DNA of 27,478 bases from a virus: IMG/VR virus record IMGVR_UViG_3300007363_000079, positions 1 through 27,478 of that record; one strand, given 5' to 3'. The position numbers and the translations under genes are program-made. This document shows positions 12,614 through 20,835 of the stretch, piece after piece. Within the stretch, counting starts at the first letter, position 1; each line of letters begins with the position of its first letter. The notes beneath the pieces were generated by a model. That model made no database searches, was not told the origin of the DNA, and saw nothing but the letters and a program-made list of their open reading frames with translations.

Positions 12614-13756
12614 ATGACGGATACGCAAGCCAGCGGCCTCAGCAATGAGCCTGCCGCGACGGACCTTGATTCCATTCTATTCAACGCCATCGAGGCGAAC
12701 ACGCCGCCCGATGATCCGCCTGCCAAGGCAGCGCCCGAGAATGGCGACGCCGCGGCGACGGATGACAAACCCGACACCAAGGCCGACGCGACCGGCCGTC
12801 TGCATGGCGCAGATGGCAAGTTCGTCCCGAAGGCCAAGACCGAAACTCCCGCAGCCGAGGCCCCCGATCCGGGACATGCCGACGCTGCGACCACGCCCGC
12901 GCCATCACCAGCGATCGAGCCTGCACCCGCTGTGCAGCCCCTTGAGCCGCCGGCACGTTGGACAGCGGACGAAAAGGCCAAATTCGCCGCATGGCCGCGC
13001 GATGTGCAGGAATCTGTCATCGAGCGGTACAAGGGGATGGAGGCCGACTATACGCGCAAGACCCAGGAAGCGGCAGAACTTCGGAGACATGCCGAGCCAA
13101 TCCTGAATGCGGTCAAGCCCTATGAGGGGTATTTGCGCCAGATCGCGCCGACTGTTGGTCAATCCCCTGACCAGCTTATCGGCAGCCTTCTCGGCGCTGA
13201 ATACCAACTCCGCACGGGCGACCCGTATCAGAAGGCTCAGGCCCTCCAACAGATCGCCCAATCCTACGGGATTGATCTTGCGGCTCTCAACCGTGGGGAA
13301 CTCCCGGCAGCGCCGGACCCTCACTATCAGCAATTGCGCCAAGCCTATGGCTCGATCGAGCAGCGGCTATCGCAATACGAACAGTTGATCCAGCAGGAAC
13401 AAGAGCGGCAGACACGCCAGCAAATCGATGCATTCGCCTCCGCGAAGGACGATGCCGGACGGCCCAAGCACCCCCACTTTGAGCGGGTCAGAGGCGTCAT
13501 GGGCCAGATACTCCGCGAAGAACCTGCATTGACGCTGGACGAAGCCTACCAAAAGGCGATCGAGCCCATTCAACAGGCCATCGCCGAGGAGCTGAAAGCC
13601 CGTACCGCACAGGTCGAGCGCCAGCGCCAGGAAGCTCTTGAGAAGGCCAAGAAGGCCGCGCCCGTCAAGTCCACCGGCTCACAGCCGAATGGCGCGACAA
13701 AAGCAGCCGACTTGGATTCTCTCCTGTGGGACCAGATCAACTCTCGTATGGCGTAG
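12614..13756 (+). CDS. probable scaffolding protein
   Basis: 380 aa. It lies immediately before the major capsid gene, the usual place for scaffold. The first 115 residues are a Pro/Ala/Asp-rich disordered region. The rest is helical, with AWPRDVQESVIERYKGMEAD (about 136-155), a Gln-rich coiled coil (about 250-280) and a Lys/Ala/Glu tail. Two similar short motifs, DLDSILFNAIE near the N-terminus and DLDSLLWDQINSRM at the very C-terminus, may be capsid- or portal-binding ends. Scaffolds guide capsid assembly and leave before maturation. A GAGG ribosome binding site precedes the ATG. Confidence 0.8.
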   Translation: MTDTQASGLSNEPAATDLDSILFNAIEANTPPDDPPAKAAPENGDAAATDDKPDTKADATGRLHGADGKFVPKAKTETPAAEAPDPGHADAATTPAPSPAIEPAPAVQPLEPPARWTADEKAKFAAWPRDVQESVIERYKGMEADYTRKTQEAAELRRHAEPILNAVKPYEGYLRQIAPTVGQSPDQLIGSLLGAEYQLRTGDPYQKAQALQQIAQSYGIDLAALNRGELPAAPDPHYQQLRQAYGSIEQRLSQYEQLIQQEQERQTRQQIDAFASAKDDAGRPKHPHFERVRGVMGQILREEPALTLDEAYQKAIEPIQQAIAEELKARTAQVERQRQEALEKAKKAAPVKSTGSQPNGATKAADLDSLLWDQINSRMA

Positions 13757-13809
13757 GGCACTGATCGACGGGCCGGACGGATGGCGCTCAATATCGGAGC
13801 GCATGAGTC

Positions 13810-14766
13810 ATGGCATCGCCTAACTCATCCTTTACCGAGATTGTCACCACGAGCTTGCAGGGTTATTCCGGCCAACTCGCTGACAATGTCACCAACCACA
13901 ACGCCCTGTTGAAGCAGATCAACAAGAAGGGCAACAAGCGCGTCGCCACCGGCCGCAGCATCGTCCAGGAACTCGAATACGCCGAGAACTCGACGGTGAT
14001 GTGGTACTCTGGCGCCGAGACCCTGGACATTTCTCCGTCCGAGACGTTCACCGCTGCCGAGTTCAACTATAAGCAGTTGGCCGGCAACGTGACCATCACG
14101 GGCCTGGAGGAAATCCAGAACTCGGGCAAGGAGGCGGTTCACAACCTCCTCAAGTCGCGCATTCGCAACCTCGAAAAGTCGATGACCAACACCCTGGCCA
14201 CCGCGCTCTATGCAGCGGGCACTGGCTCCAGCGGCAAGGAACTCGGCGGCTTGCAGTTGCTCGTGGCGGACGTGCCGACCAACAGCGTCGGCGGCATTTC
14301 CGGCAACACCTACACGTGGTGGAAGAACTACGTCTATGACTTCTCGGACCAGTCCGAGACGGCTTCGACGGATTCGATCCAGCACGCGATGAACCTCGCA
14401 TGGATCAACACCGTGCGCGGCTCCGACAAGGTGGACATCATCACGTCCGATGCCACCTATTACCTGTACTACCTGGAATCGTTGACGCCGAACCAGCGTT
14501 TCACCGATGACAAGGGTGCAGGCGTCGGCTTCACCAACCTTGTCTATCAGGGCAACGTGCCGGTCATTTATGATGACCAGTGCCCGGCCAATCATATGTA
14601 CTTCCTGAATACGGACTACCTGTTCCTGCGTCCTGCGAAGGGCCGGGAGTTCGTGCCGCTCGGCGAGAAGTCGAGCGTCAACCAGGACGCCATGGTGATG
14701 CCGGTGGTGTGGGCCGGCAACATGACCATCTCGAACCGCAGCCTCCAAGCTGTGATCCTGGCCTAA
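13810..14766 (+). CDS. major capsid protein
   Basis: 318 aa with even codon use and a strong, regular frame. It begins SFTEIVTTSLQGYSGQLADN, has NSTVMWYSGAETLDISPSE and the long helix VHNLLKSRIRNLEKSMTNTL of the HK97-type spine, and ends VVWAGNMTISNRSLQAVI. Position after scaffold and before a decoration-like gene supports the call. It builds the icosahedral shell. GGAG lies 10 bases before the ATG. No N-terminal delta domain is seen, which fits the use of a separate scaffold. Confidence 0.93.
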   Translation: MASPNSSFTEIVTTSLQGYSGQLADNVTNHNALLKQINKKGNKRVATGRSIVQELEYAENSTVMWYSGAETLDISPSETFTAAEFNYKQLAGNVTITGLEEIQNSGKEAVHNLLKSRIRNLEKSMTNTLATALYAAGTGSSGKELGGLQLLVADVPTNSVGGISGNTYTWWKNYVYDFSDQSETASTDSIQHAMNLAWINTVRGSDKVDIITSDATYYLYYLESLTPNQRFTDDKGAGVGFTNLVYQGNVPVIYDDQCPANHMYFLNTDYLFLRPAKGREFVPLGEKSSVNQDAMVMPVVWAGNMTISNRSLQAVILA

Positions 14767-14781
14767 GGAGGGCTGACACAC

Positions 14782-15288
14782 ATGGTCAACACTCACTACG
14801 CGACCGGCAGCACTCTCTCAGTGAAACTGAGCGAGGACGTTGCCACGGCCGACTCCAACCATCCGGTCGGCCAGGTGGTCAAGGGCAACAACGCCAGCGA
14901 ATGGCTGCGCGTTGTCGCCGGTTCGGCCATCGCCCAGTACGATTGCGTTGCGGTCCAGGCGTCTGGCACTGCGGCGCCCGTGACCCATGCGCTGGCCCGA
15001 GCGGGCAACACCATCGGTGTAGCGCAGAACGCCATTACGTCCGGCAATTACGGCTGGGTGGCGATCAACGGTCACGCTCTGCGGGTCAACACCCTCGCGG
15101 CGGAAGGTGTGGGCGTCACGCTCTACACCACCGACACGGCGGGTGCGCTCGCGGACGCGACGGCTTCCGGCTCGGCGGCGACCATCTTCGGTCTGACGCT
15201 GGTCGGCACTGCGTCTGGCACCACGGCGTCCAACGCCGCGGTCATCATGCAGAATCCGGTGGTCCGCAAGACCATCGTGGACGCGTAA
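14782..15288 (+). CDS. capsid decoration-like protein
   Basis: 168 aa of beta-rich, Gly/Ala/Thr-rich sequence. NHPVGQVVKGNNASEWLRVV and YGWVAINGHALRVNTL resemble the short beta-barrel head decoration proteins (DUF2190-like group) that bind the capsid surface and stabilise it. It follows the capsid gene with a strong AGGAGGG ribosome binding site, implying high expression. A terminator hairpin comes right after it. A role in displaying sugars added by the glycosyltransferase next door is possible but unproven. Confidence 0.75.
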   Translation: MVNTHYATGSTLSVKLSEDVATADSNHPVGQVVKGNNASEWLRVVAGSAIAQYDCVAVQASGTAAPVTHALARAGNTIGVAQNAITSGNYGWVAINGHALRVNTLAAEGVGVTLYTTDTAGALADATASGSAATIFGLTLVGTASGTTASNAAVIMQNPVVRKTIVDA

Positions 15289-15315
15289 TCGCACAAGTTC
15301 TCCCGTGCAAACTTG

Positions 15316-15348
15316 GGGAGGGGCAGCAATGCCCCTCCCTCTTTATTT
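15316..15348 (+). terminator. intrinsic terminator after the capsid genes
   Basis: GGGAGGGGCA (15316-15325), loop GCAA, TGCCCCTCCC (15330-15339): a perfect 10-bp stem with a stable tetraloop, followed by TCTTTATTT. It should end or reduce transcription after the abundant head proteins. Confidence 0.88.
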
Positions 15349-15356
15349 GGGGGCCT

Positions 15357-16094
15357 ATGACCGTCAAGCCGTTCAAGGTCTTTATCGGCTTCGATCCGAG
15401 AGAGGCCGCAGCATACGCGGTGGCGCGCGAGAGCATCCGCAAGTTCGATCTGCATCTGTGCATCTATGGCTTGGTGCTGTCGGACTTGCAGAACAGGGGC
15501 CTTTATACGCGGCCCACGTCGCGCCGGCTCGGCAAGCTGTGGGATGACATATCCGGCGCGCACATGAGCACCGAATTTGCGATCTCACGGTTCCTTGTGC
15601 CTGAGATTGTTCGCCGGCAGACGTTGCAATGGTGCCCAGGCGGCTGGGCGCTGTTCATGGATTGCGACATGATGGTTCGGTCCAATCTCTACGAGTTGAA
15701 AGCGCTGCTCGATGACAGCAAGGCTGTGATGTGCGTCAAGCACGATCACCGCCCATCGTTCAACGTCAAGATGGACGGGCAGGTTCAAACCTCATACCCG
15801 CGCAAGAACTGGTCAAGCGTGATGGCGTTCAACTGCGACCATGACGCCAACAAGGCGTTGAATGCGGAAATGGTCAACGCCATGCCGGGTCGCGACCTGC
15901 ACCGCTTCTGCTGGCTGGAGGATGACGAAATCGGCGAGTTGCCGCCGGAATGGAATTATCTGGTCGGCCATACGACCGGCGTTGACTATCCCAAGATCGT
16001 GCATTGGACGGACGGCGGGCCGTGGTTCGATAACTTCCGCAATGTGCCGTTCGCCGATGAATGGTTCGTGCATCTGGAACAGTGGGCGCACTGA
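15357..16094 (+). CDS. GT8-like glycosyltransferase
   Basis: 245 aa from the ATG at 15357, chosen for its GGGGG ribosome binding site; the frame is open much further upstream but overlaps other genes. FIGFDPRE (9-16) is the nucleotide-sugar-binding start, and ALFMDCDMMV (98-107) holds the DxD motif (D102, D104) that binds the metal and UDP-sugar in GT-A enzymes. TEFAISRFLVPEI (72-84) and the C-terminal HTTGVDYPKIVHWTDGGPW are typical of GT8-like phage enzymes. It would transfer a sugar to a protein or glycan in the cytoplasm. Directly followed, with no gap, by the methyltransferase-DUF115 gene. Confidence 0.85.
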   Translation: MTVKPFKVFIGFDPREAAAYAVARESIRKFDLHLCIYGLVLSDLQNRGLYTRPTSRRLGKLWDDISGAHMSTEFAISRFLVPEIVRRQTLQWCPGGWALFMDCDMMVRSNLYELKALLDDSKAVMCVKHDHRPSFNVKMDGQVQTSYPRKNWSSVMAFNCDHDANKALNAEMVNAMPGRDLHRFCWLEDDEIGELPPEWNYLVGHTTGVDYPKIVHWTDGGPWFDNFRNVPFADEWFVHLEQWAH

Positions 16095-17528
16095 ATGCTG
16101 ATTTCGCCGGAGTACCGCGCGTTACAACAGCAACTCCACGCCACACAAGACTATGGCTTTTCGTCGGGGCGCTGGGTGAATGCCGTTCTGTGCGCCAAGG
16201 AAATGGACCATTGCGAAGATATTTTAGATTATGGATGTGGTCAGGGGCGTTTGAAAGCGGCAATTGGCGATTGCGTTCGCGAGTATGACCCGGCCATCCC
16301 CGGCAAGGATTCAGAACCATCCCCGGCCGATCTTGTGGTATGCACAGACGTTCTGGAACACATCGAGCCAGATTGCATCGATAATGTTTTGTTGCATATT
16401 CGCAGCAAAACAAAAAAACGGTTGTTTTTCAACATCGCCCTGCGATCGTCCGAAAAAACGATGGCGGACGGCCGCAATGCTCACCTGATCGTCGAAAGCG
16501 CTTCGTGGTGGCTGGATAGGCTGTCTCCGTATTTTCGGGTTATCGAGTACAAGGAAAGTCCTGGGTTTGAACTTGTCGGGATAGCCCAGCCCATTTCGAT
16601 CATTGGGGAAATCAAGTCCTTTGGGGTCATGAAGGATGAGCGCAACGACCATACCAAGGTCAACGTGCTCAAGACCCCGAAGCGGATACCGGACTATCCG
16701 GTTCGTCCCCATCCGGGAATTGCGCTGATCGCCTGCTATGGCCCATCGCTCAAGAGCACATACAAGGGCATCGAGCAGCAGCGCAAGAAATTAGGTGCCA
16801 CTCTGGTTTCAGTGTCCGGCGCGCATGACTTCCTGCGCAAGCATCGGATCACGCCAGACATCCACGTGGAGTGCGACCCGCGCCCCCACAAGGGCAAGAT
16901 GATGCGCAAGCTATCGCGCAATACCCGCTACTATATGGCGTCATGCTGCCATCCCGACGTGATCGACCAGCTCAAGGGTCAGGACGTAACGCTGTGGCAC
17001 CTGTACAACGGGCCTGAGAGTTTCGAGATACGCAACATTCGCAGCGAGGAAACTGCCGCGATGATACCGGGCGGCGGTTCGGTCGGGCTGCGCACTATAA
17101 CGCTGTTGTATTTTCTCGGCTTCCGCAAGTTTGTGATCCACGGCATGGATTGCTCGTTTGACGGCGACGAACAGCACGCCGGCACGCATTCCGGCAAGGT
17201 GCAGAAGGTCGTTTCAGTCAACCCCGGCTGCAAGATCGGCGACGAACACGTGAAATCGCAGCGATGGTACAGCACGTCGCCCGTGCTGATCTCGTATGCG
17301 AATTACATGCTCAAGGATTTGCGCACCGGCAAATATCCCGGCTGCGAATTTTTCTGGTACGGCGATGGCCTGTTCCAGGAAATGCTGAAAATGCAAAACG
17401 CGCAGCTTGCGGCGATCGACGCCGACGCCAAGGCGCGAGGCATTAATCCCACCTATCAGGAACCGCGCGACTATTTCAGCATGACTGAAAAGGACGTTGC
17501 GCAATTCGAGAAGGAGAATGCCGCTTGA
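16095..17528 (+). CDS. methyltransferase fused to a DUF115/MptE-like domain
   Basis: 477 aa with two domains. Residues about 25-195 are a class I SAM-dependent methyltransferase with ILDYGCGQGRL (43-53) as the SAM-binding glycine loop and VVCTDVLEHIEPD (about 80-92) as its motif IV region. Residues about 205-420 match DUF115/6-hydroxymethylpterin pyrophosphokinase MptE-like proteins: IALIACYGPSL, then ITPDIHVECDP and PGGGSVGLRTITLLYFLGF with FVIHGMDCSF. Such domains occur in motility accessory (Maf) proteins that glycosylate flagellin. The gene follows the glycosyltransferase at once (stop then ATG), so both likely modify the same target. A phage fusion of this kind is uncommon. Confidence 0.82.
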   Translation: MLISPEYRALQQQLHATQDYGFSSGRWVNAVLCAKEMDHCEDILDYGCGQGRLKAAIGDCVREYDPAIPGKDSEPSPADLVVCTDVLEHIEPDCIDNVLLHIRSKTKKRLFFNIALRSSEKTMADGRNAHLIVESASWWLDRLSPYFRVIEYKESPGFELVGIAQPISIIGEIKSFGVMKDERNDHTKVNVLKTPKRIPDYPVRPHPGIALIACYGPSLKSTYKGIEQQRKKLGATLVSVSGAHDFLRKHRITPDIHVECDPRPHKGKMMRKLSRNTRYYMASCCHPDVIDQLKGQDVTLWHLYNGPESFEIRNIRSEETAAMIPGGGSVGLRTITLLYFLGFRKFVIHGMDCSFDGDEQHAGTHSGKVQKVVSVNPGCKIGDEHVKSQRWYSTSPVLISYANYMLKDLRTGKYPGCEFFWYGDGLFQEMLKMQNAQLAAIDADAKARGINPTYQEPRDYFSMTEKDVAQFEKENAA

Positions 17529-18112
17529 GCATGGCCGATTTCACGTTGCCGGAAGTCAAGGCGACGCCGCACGTTGCCAAGTTCTTCCGCAAGGGCGCGC
17601 ACGACTACGTGGAGATTTCGTTTGTCGGCACGAAGGACAACTTTATTCAGCGGGTGCAGCCCGAGCACATGGCGCGCTTCAAGCCAGAGTGGGATGCGTT
17701 CTGCGATGGTCGGCCGCTCACGCGCCGGCCGGGAACGCCGCTGACGGAATGCCCGAACATCAGCGAGGATCGCGCGGAGTTTTACGTCGGCCGCAACATT
17801 CACAACCTCGAAGAACTCGCCGCGCTGTCCGACGCGCAATGCCAGGGCGTCGGCCATGGCGTCATGACCGATCGCAAGAATGCGGCTTTGCTGCTGACGC
17901 ATCGCAAGCACGATGCCCGCGAAAAGGCAACCAAGGCGGTGCAGGACGCAAGCGCCAAGCTCAAGGGCGCGCCGGCCGATGACACGACCGCCAACGAGGT
18001 TGCGGCCCTCAAGGGCGACGTGGCGGAAATCAAGACGGCAATTGCCGCGCTGACTGAAATGCTGATGGCCCGCAAGCCCGGCCGTCCCAAGAAGCAAAAG
18101 GCGGCTGACTGA
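17525..18112 (+). CDS. unknown phage protein with AT-hook-like tail
   Basis: 195 aa from TTG at 17525. This start is preferred to the ATG at 17531 because AAGGAG ends 8 bases before TTG and 14 before ATG, and TTG overlaps the upstream stop. The N-terminal 70 residues (HDYVEISFVGTKDNFIQRVQ, HMARFKPEWDAFCDG) form a compact fold not recognised. The C-terminal third is helical (NEVAALKGDVAEIKTAIAAL) and ends RKPGRPKKQK, close to the AT-hook core GRP, so DNA binding is possible. By place it could be a head or connector accessory protein. Confidence 0.75.
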   Translation: MSMADFTLPEVKATPHVAKFFRKGAHDYVEISFVGTKDNFIQRVQPEHMARFKPEWDAFCDGRPLTRRPGTPLTECPNISEDRAEFYVGRNIHNLEELAALSDAQCQGVGHGVMTDRKNAALLLTHRKHDAREKATKAVQDASAKLKGAPADDTTANEVAALKGDVAEIKTAIAALTEMLMARKPGRPKKQKAAD

Positions 18113-18828
18113 TGGCCTTCACGACGCTCCTCGAAATCTGTTCTCGCGCCTGCGACGAATTGTCGATCGCGCGGCAGACCTCCTATATCGGGAGCGTTAC
18201 CCCGGACGCGCGCACCTTGCTGGCGTGCGCCAATTCTGCCGGCCGCGACCTCATGCGCTCGCATGAATGGAGCTTCCTGCATACGCTCGGCACCATCACC
18301 ACGGCTAACGGCACGTCAAGCTATTCACTGGCGTCCGACTATGACCGGATGATTGCTGATACCGGCTGGGACCGTACCAATGATTGGATGATGGTCGGCC
18401 CTGACACGCCGCAGATCAACCGCTACCTGAATGAGTCCGGCGTGGCGCAGACCGGCCCGCGCAAGCGGTTCCGCCTGGCGGGCACGTCGATCACCATCTG
18501 GCCGACGCCGACCGCGACCGAAACGCTGGTGTACGAATATATCTCGAACAAGTGGGCGCGCTCGGCTTCCAGCACCGCACAGACGGAATTTGCGGCCGAC
18601 ACTGATACGACGCTATTTGATCCGGACCTGATGAAGCTCGAAGTCATCTGGCGGTATCGCAAATCCAAGGGCATGGCGTTCGACGATGCCATGGCGGAAG
18701 CGATGGCGGTTCGGCAAAGCCGCATTGCGGCCGATCAGGGCGGCACCACGCTTGATCTGGCGCCGCGTCCTGGGGCGCAATTCATCGAACTTGAGAACGT
18801 CCCGGACAACAACTGGTCGCTATCCTGA
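18112..18828 (+). CDS. head-tail adaptor (gp11-like tail tubular A) protein
   Basis: 238 aa. It begins TTLLEICSRACDELSIAR, has an Ala-rich helix, RDLMRSHEWSFLHTLGTITT, and later FRLAGTSITIWPTPTATETL and KLEVIWRYRKSKGMAFDDAM. This is the layout of the podovirus adaptor that sits under the portal and joins it to the tail. Its start overlaps the upstream stop (TGATG) and its stop overlaps the next start, placing it in the tail operon just before the tube protein. Confidence 0.85.
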   Translation: MAFTTLLEICSRACDELSIARQTSYIGSVTPDARTLLACANSAGRDLMRSHEWSFLHTLGTITTANGTSSYSLASDYDRMIADTGWDRTNDWMMVGPDTPQINRYLNESGVAQTGPRKRFRLAGTSITIWPTPTATETLVYEYISNKWARSASSTAQTEFAADTDTTLFDPDLMKLEVIWRYRKSKGMAFDDAMAEAMAVRQSRIAADQGGTTLDLAPRPGAQFIELENVPDNNWSLS

Positions 18829-20369
18829 TGGCACGGGCTGCGCGGCGGGCTCAGATCGCGTTCAAGACCATGCCGCCGCCGGTCGGCGGCTGGAACCGTC
18901 GCGACGCCGTGCCGCTGATGGATGAAAAGGACGCTATCCGGCTCGACAACTGGATACCTGATACCAATTCAGTTCATCTGCGGTCGGGCTATTCAAGCCA
19001 TGCGCCGATCGGCGCTACCGCAACGGCGGTGGAAAGCCTGATCCAGTATCCGTCATTGACGCCGGCGAACTCCAAGCTGTTCGCGGCGACGCCCACGACG
19101 ATCTATGACGTGACGGCTGCCGCTACGGCTTCATCTACGGCGGTGGCGGTATCGAGCCTGACCAATGGTCGCTGGCAATCGACCATGATGACCAACACAT
19201 CGGGCACCTATTTGATGATTGCGAACGGGGCCGATGCCCCGCGCAAGTATGATGGCACGACGTGGAGCACGGCGAGCGTTACCGCGACGGGATTGACAAT
19301 CTCTAACATCGTGTCGGTTCACAACCACATGAACCGGCTTTGGCTGATCGAAGAAAACCAGCTTCACGTATGGTATCTGGCGACAAGCGCGATCGCCGGA
19401 ATCCCCGACAAGTTCACGCTACCGTTTCGACGCGGCGGCAAGCTGATGGCGATGGGGTCATGGTCGCGCGATGGCGGCGCCGGGCCGGATGATTTTGCGG
19501 TGTTCATTTCCTCGCGCGGGGAGTGTCTGGTCTATTCCGGCACCGATCCGTCATCAGCCACCACATGGGCGCTGGTCGGCGTCTACAGCATCCCCGAAGT
19601 GATCGGCCGGCGCTGCCTGATCAATGCGGGCTCTGACCTTGGCGTGTTGACCTCGCAAGGGCTCTTGGCGTTGTCGCAGGTGCTTGGCGTGACGGAAGGC
19701 GCGGCCAAGCGAGTGTCGTTTACCGACAAGATCAGCGGGCAATTCCGCGAGCAATACAAGGCCAGCGGGACGGCGTTCGGTTGGCAGTGCATCGAGTATC
19801 CGAAGCAAAACCTGCTGATTATCAATGTACCAATTTCGGAACGCGTGCAGCAGCATCAGTACGTTATGAACATCAATACCGGCGCATGGTGTCGGTTCAC
19901 TGGCATCAATGCCGGCTGCTGGTCGATGCTTGGTGATAACATCTATTTCGGCGGCAATGACGGTGTGGTGTACAAATTCGACACGGGGCACCTGGACGGA
20001 TCGAGCTACATCACCGGCACTGTGCAGTCGGCGTATGGCACGTTCGGTGCTGTGTTCAACAAGATTTTCAAAATGGCGCGGCCGTTGTTCCTGGGGCCAG
20101 CGGGCTACAATCCGCAGGTATCGATCCAGACCAACTACGACGAATCCGAGCCATCTATCAACGTGGTTCAAGCCGCGACCGGCGGCACGCAATGGAATGC
20201 GGCGCAGTGGGATTCGTTCCAGTGGGCCGGCGGTGCGGTGCCGTCACTTGGCTGGCAGGGCGTAGTGGGCGAGGGGCGTGCGGCGTCGGTGGCGTTCGGC
20301 GTCTCCTCGCGCGAGGAAATCGTTTACAACGGGATCGACATTGGCTTTGAACGCGGAAACTATCTCTAA
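18828..20369 (+). CDS. tail tube/nozzle (tubular B or gp10-like) protein
   Basis: 513 aa. The start PPPVGGWNRRDAVPLMDEKD then AIRLDNWIPDTNSVHLRSGY is the common N-terminus of short-tail nozzle or DNA-stabilisation proteins. The body is a beta-propeller-like series (MIANGADAPRKYDGTTWS, DDFAVFISSRGECLVYSGTD, GDNIYFGGNDGVVYKFDTGH). This protein extends the adaptor and forms the tube through which DNA leaves. It overlaps the adaptor gene by one base and its end overlaps the acetyltransferase start. Confidence 0.87.
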   Translation: MARAARRAQIAFKTMPPPVGGWNRRDAVPLMDEKDAIRLDNWIPDTNSVHLRSGYSSHAPIGATATAVESLIQYPSLTPANSKLFAATPTTIYDVTAAATASSTAVAVSSLTNGRWQSTMMTNTSGTYLMIANGADAPRKYDGTTWSTASVTATGLTISNIVSVHNHMNRLWLIEENQLHVWYLATSAIAGIPDKFTLPFRRGGKLMAMGSWSRDGGAGPDDFAVFISSRGECLVYSGTDPSSATTWALVGVYSIPEVIGRRCLINAGSDLGVLTSQGLLALSQVLGVTEGAAKRVSFTDKISGQFREQYKASGTAFGWQCIEYPKQNLLIINVPISERVQQHQYVMNINTGAWCRFTGINAGCWSMLGDNIYFGGNDGVVYKFDTGHLDGSSYITGTVQSAYGTFGAVFNKIFKMARPLFLGPAGYNPQVSIQTNYDESEPSINVVQAATGGTQWNAAQWDSFQWAGGAVPSLGWQGVVGEGRAASVAFGVSSREEIVYNGIDIGFERGNYL

Positions 20370-20835
20370 GCCCGTCATCGTCGGCTCGCTGGTGTTCCAC
20401 GCCGACAATGCGGTTGCGGAGTGGGTCAAGCAGAAAATCCCGCACATGCGAACGCTGGAATGGGAATCCTCCTATTCGGCGATCGGGGTCATTCGGCGCG
20501 GCGAGTTCGTCGGCGGCGTGGTGTTTCACAACTATCGCGGCTTTGACATCCATCTGTCCGCCGCATTCGAACGGGGATGGGCGACGCCGACAACGATCCG
20601 GGACATCGCCGCGTATCCGTTCACGCAGTTGAGCGTCAAGCGCGTAACCGCCATCACCGGCAAAAAGAACAAGCGGGCGCGACGCGCGCTTGGCGCTCTT
20701 GGATTTGAGTTGGAAGGCGTCGCCAAGCGCGGCCTCGACGGTTTCGAGGACGCCATGATTTATGGGCTCCTGCGGGAGCGTTGCAAGTGGGTCAAAGATA
20801 ATGGCAACAGGTTCCAAACCGCCGCCCGCGCCTGA
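20341..20835 (+). CDS. GNAT-family N-acetyltransferase
   Basis: About 164 aa from TTG at 20341 (TTG 20347 or ATG 20278 are alternatives; the latter would add a basic, unlikely leader overlapping the tube gene). The fold is GNAT-like: SSYSAIGVIRRGEFVGGVVF, FDIHLSAAFERGWATPTTIR, then AYPFTQLSVKRVTAITGKKN, KRARRALGALGFELEGVAKR as the acetyl-CoA-binding part, and GFEDAMIYGLLRERC. Such small acetyltransferases are common in the tail region of podoviruses, but their target is unknown. The stop overlaps the following gene, which starts at 20801. Confidence 0.85.
   Translation: MALNAETISKPVIVGSLVFHADNAVAEWVKQKIPHMRTLEWESSYSAIGVIRRGEFVGGVVFHNYRGFDIHLSAAFERGWATPTTIRDIAAYPFTQLSVKRVTAITGKKNKRARRALGALGFELEGVAKRGLDGFEDAMIYGLLRERCKWVKDNGNRFQTAARA

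Noticed and set aside
13825-14796. Long minus-strand frame (323 codons) antisense to the major capsid gene
   Set aside because: Typical shadow of a strongly codon-biased gene; no domain and no ribosome binding site.
14580-15356. Upstream extension of the glycosyltransferase frame across the capsid end and decoration gene
   Set aside because: It overlaps well-supported genes in another frame, and the ATG at 15357 has its own ribosome binding site and the family-typical N-terminus.
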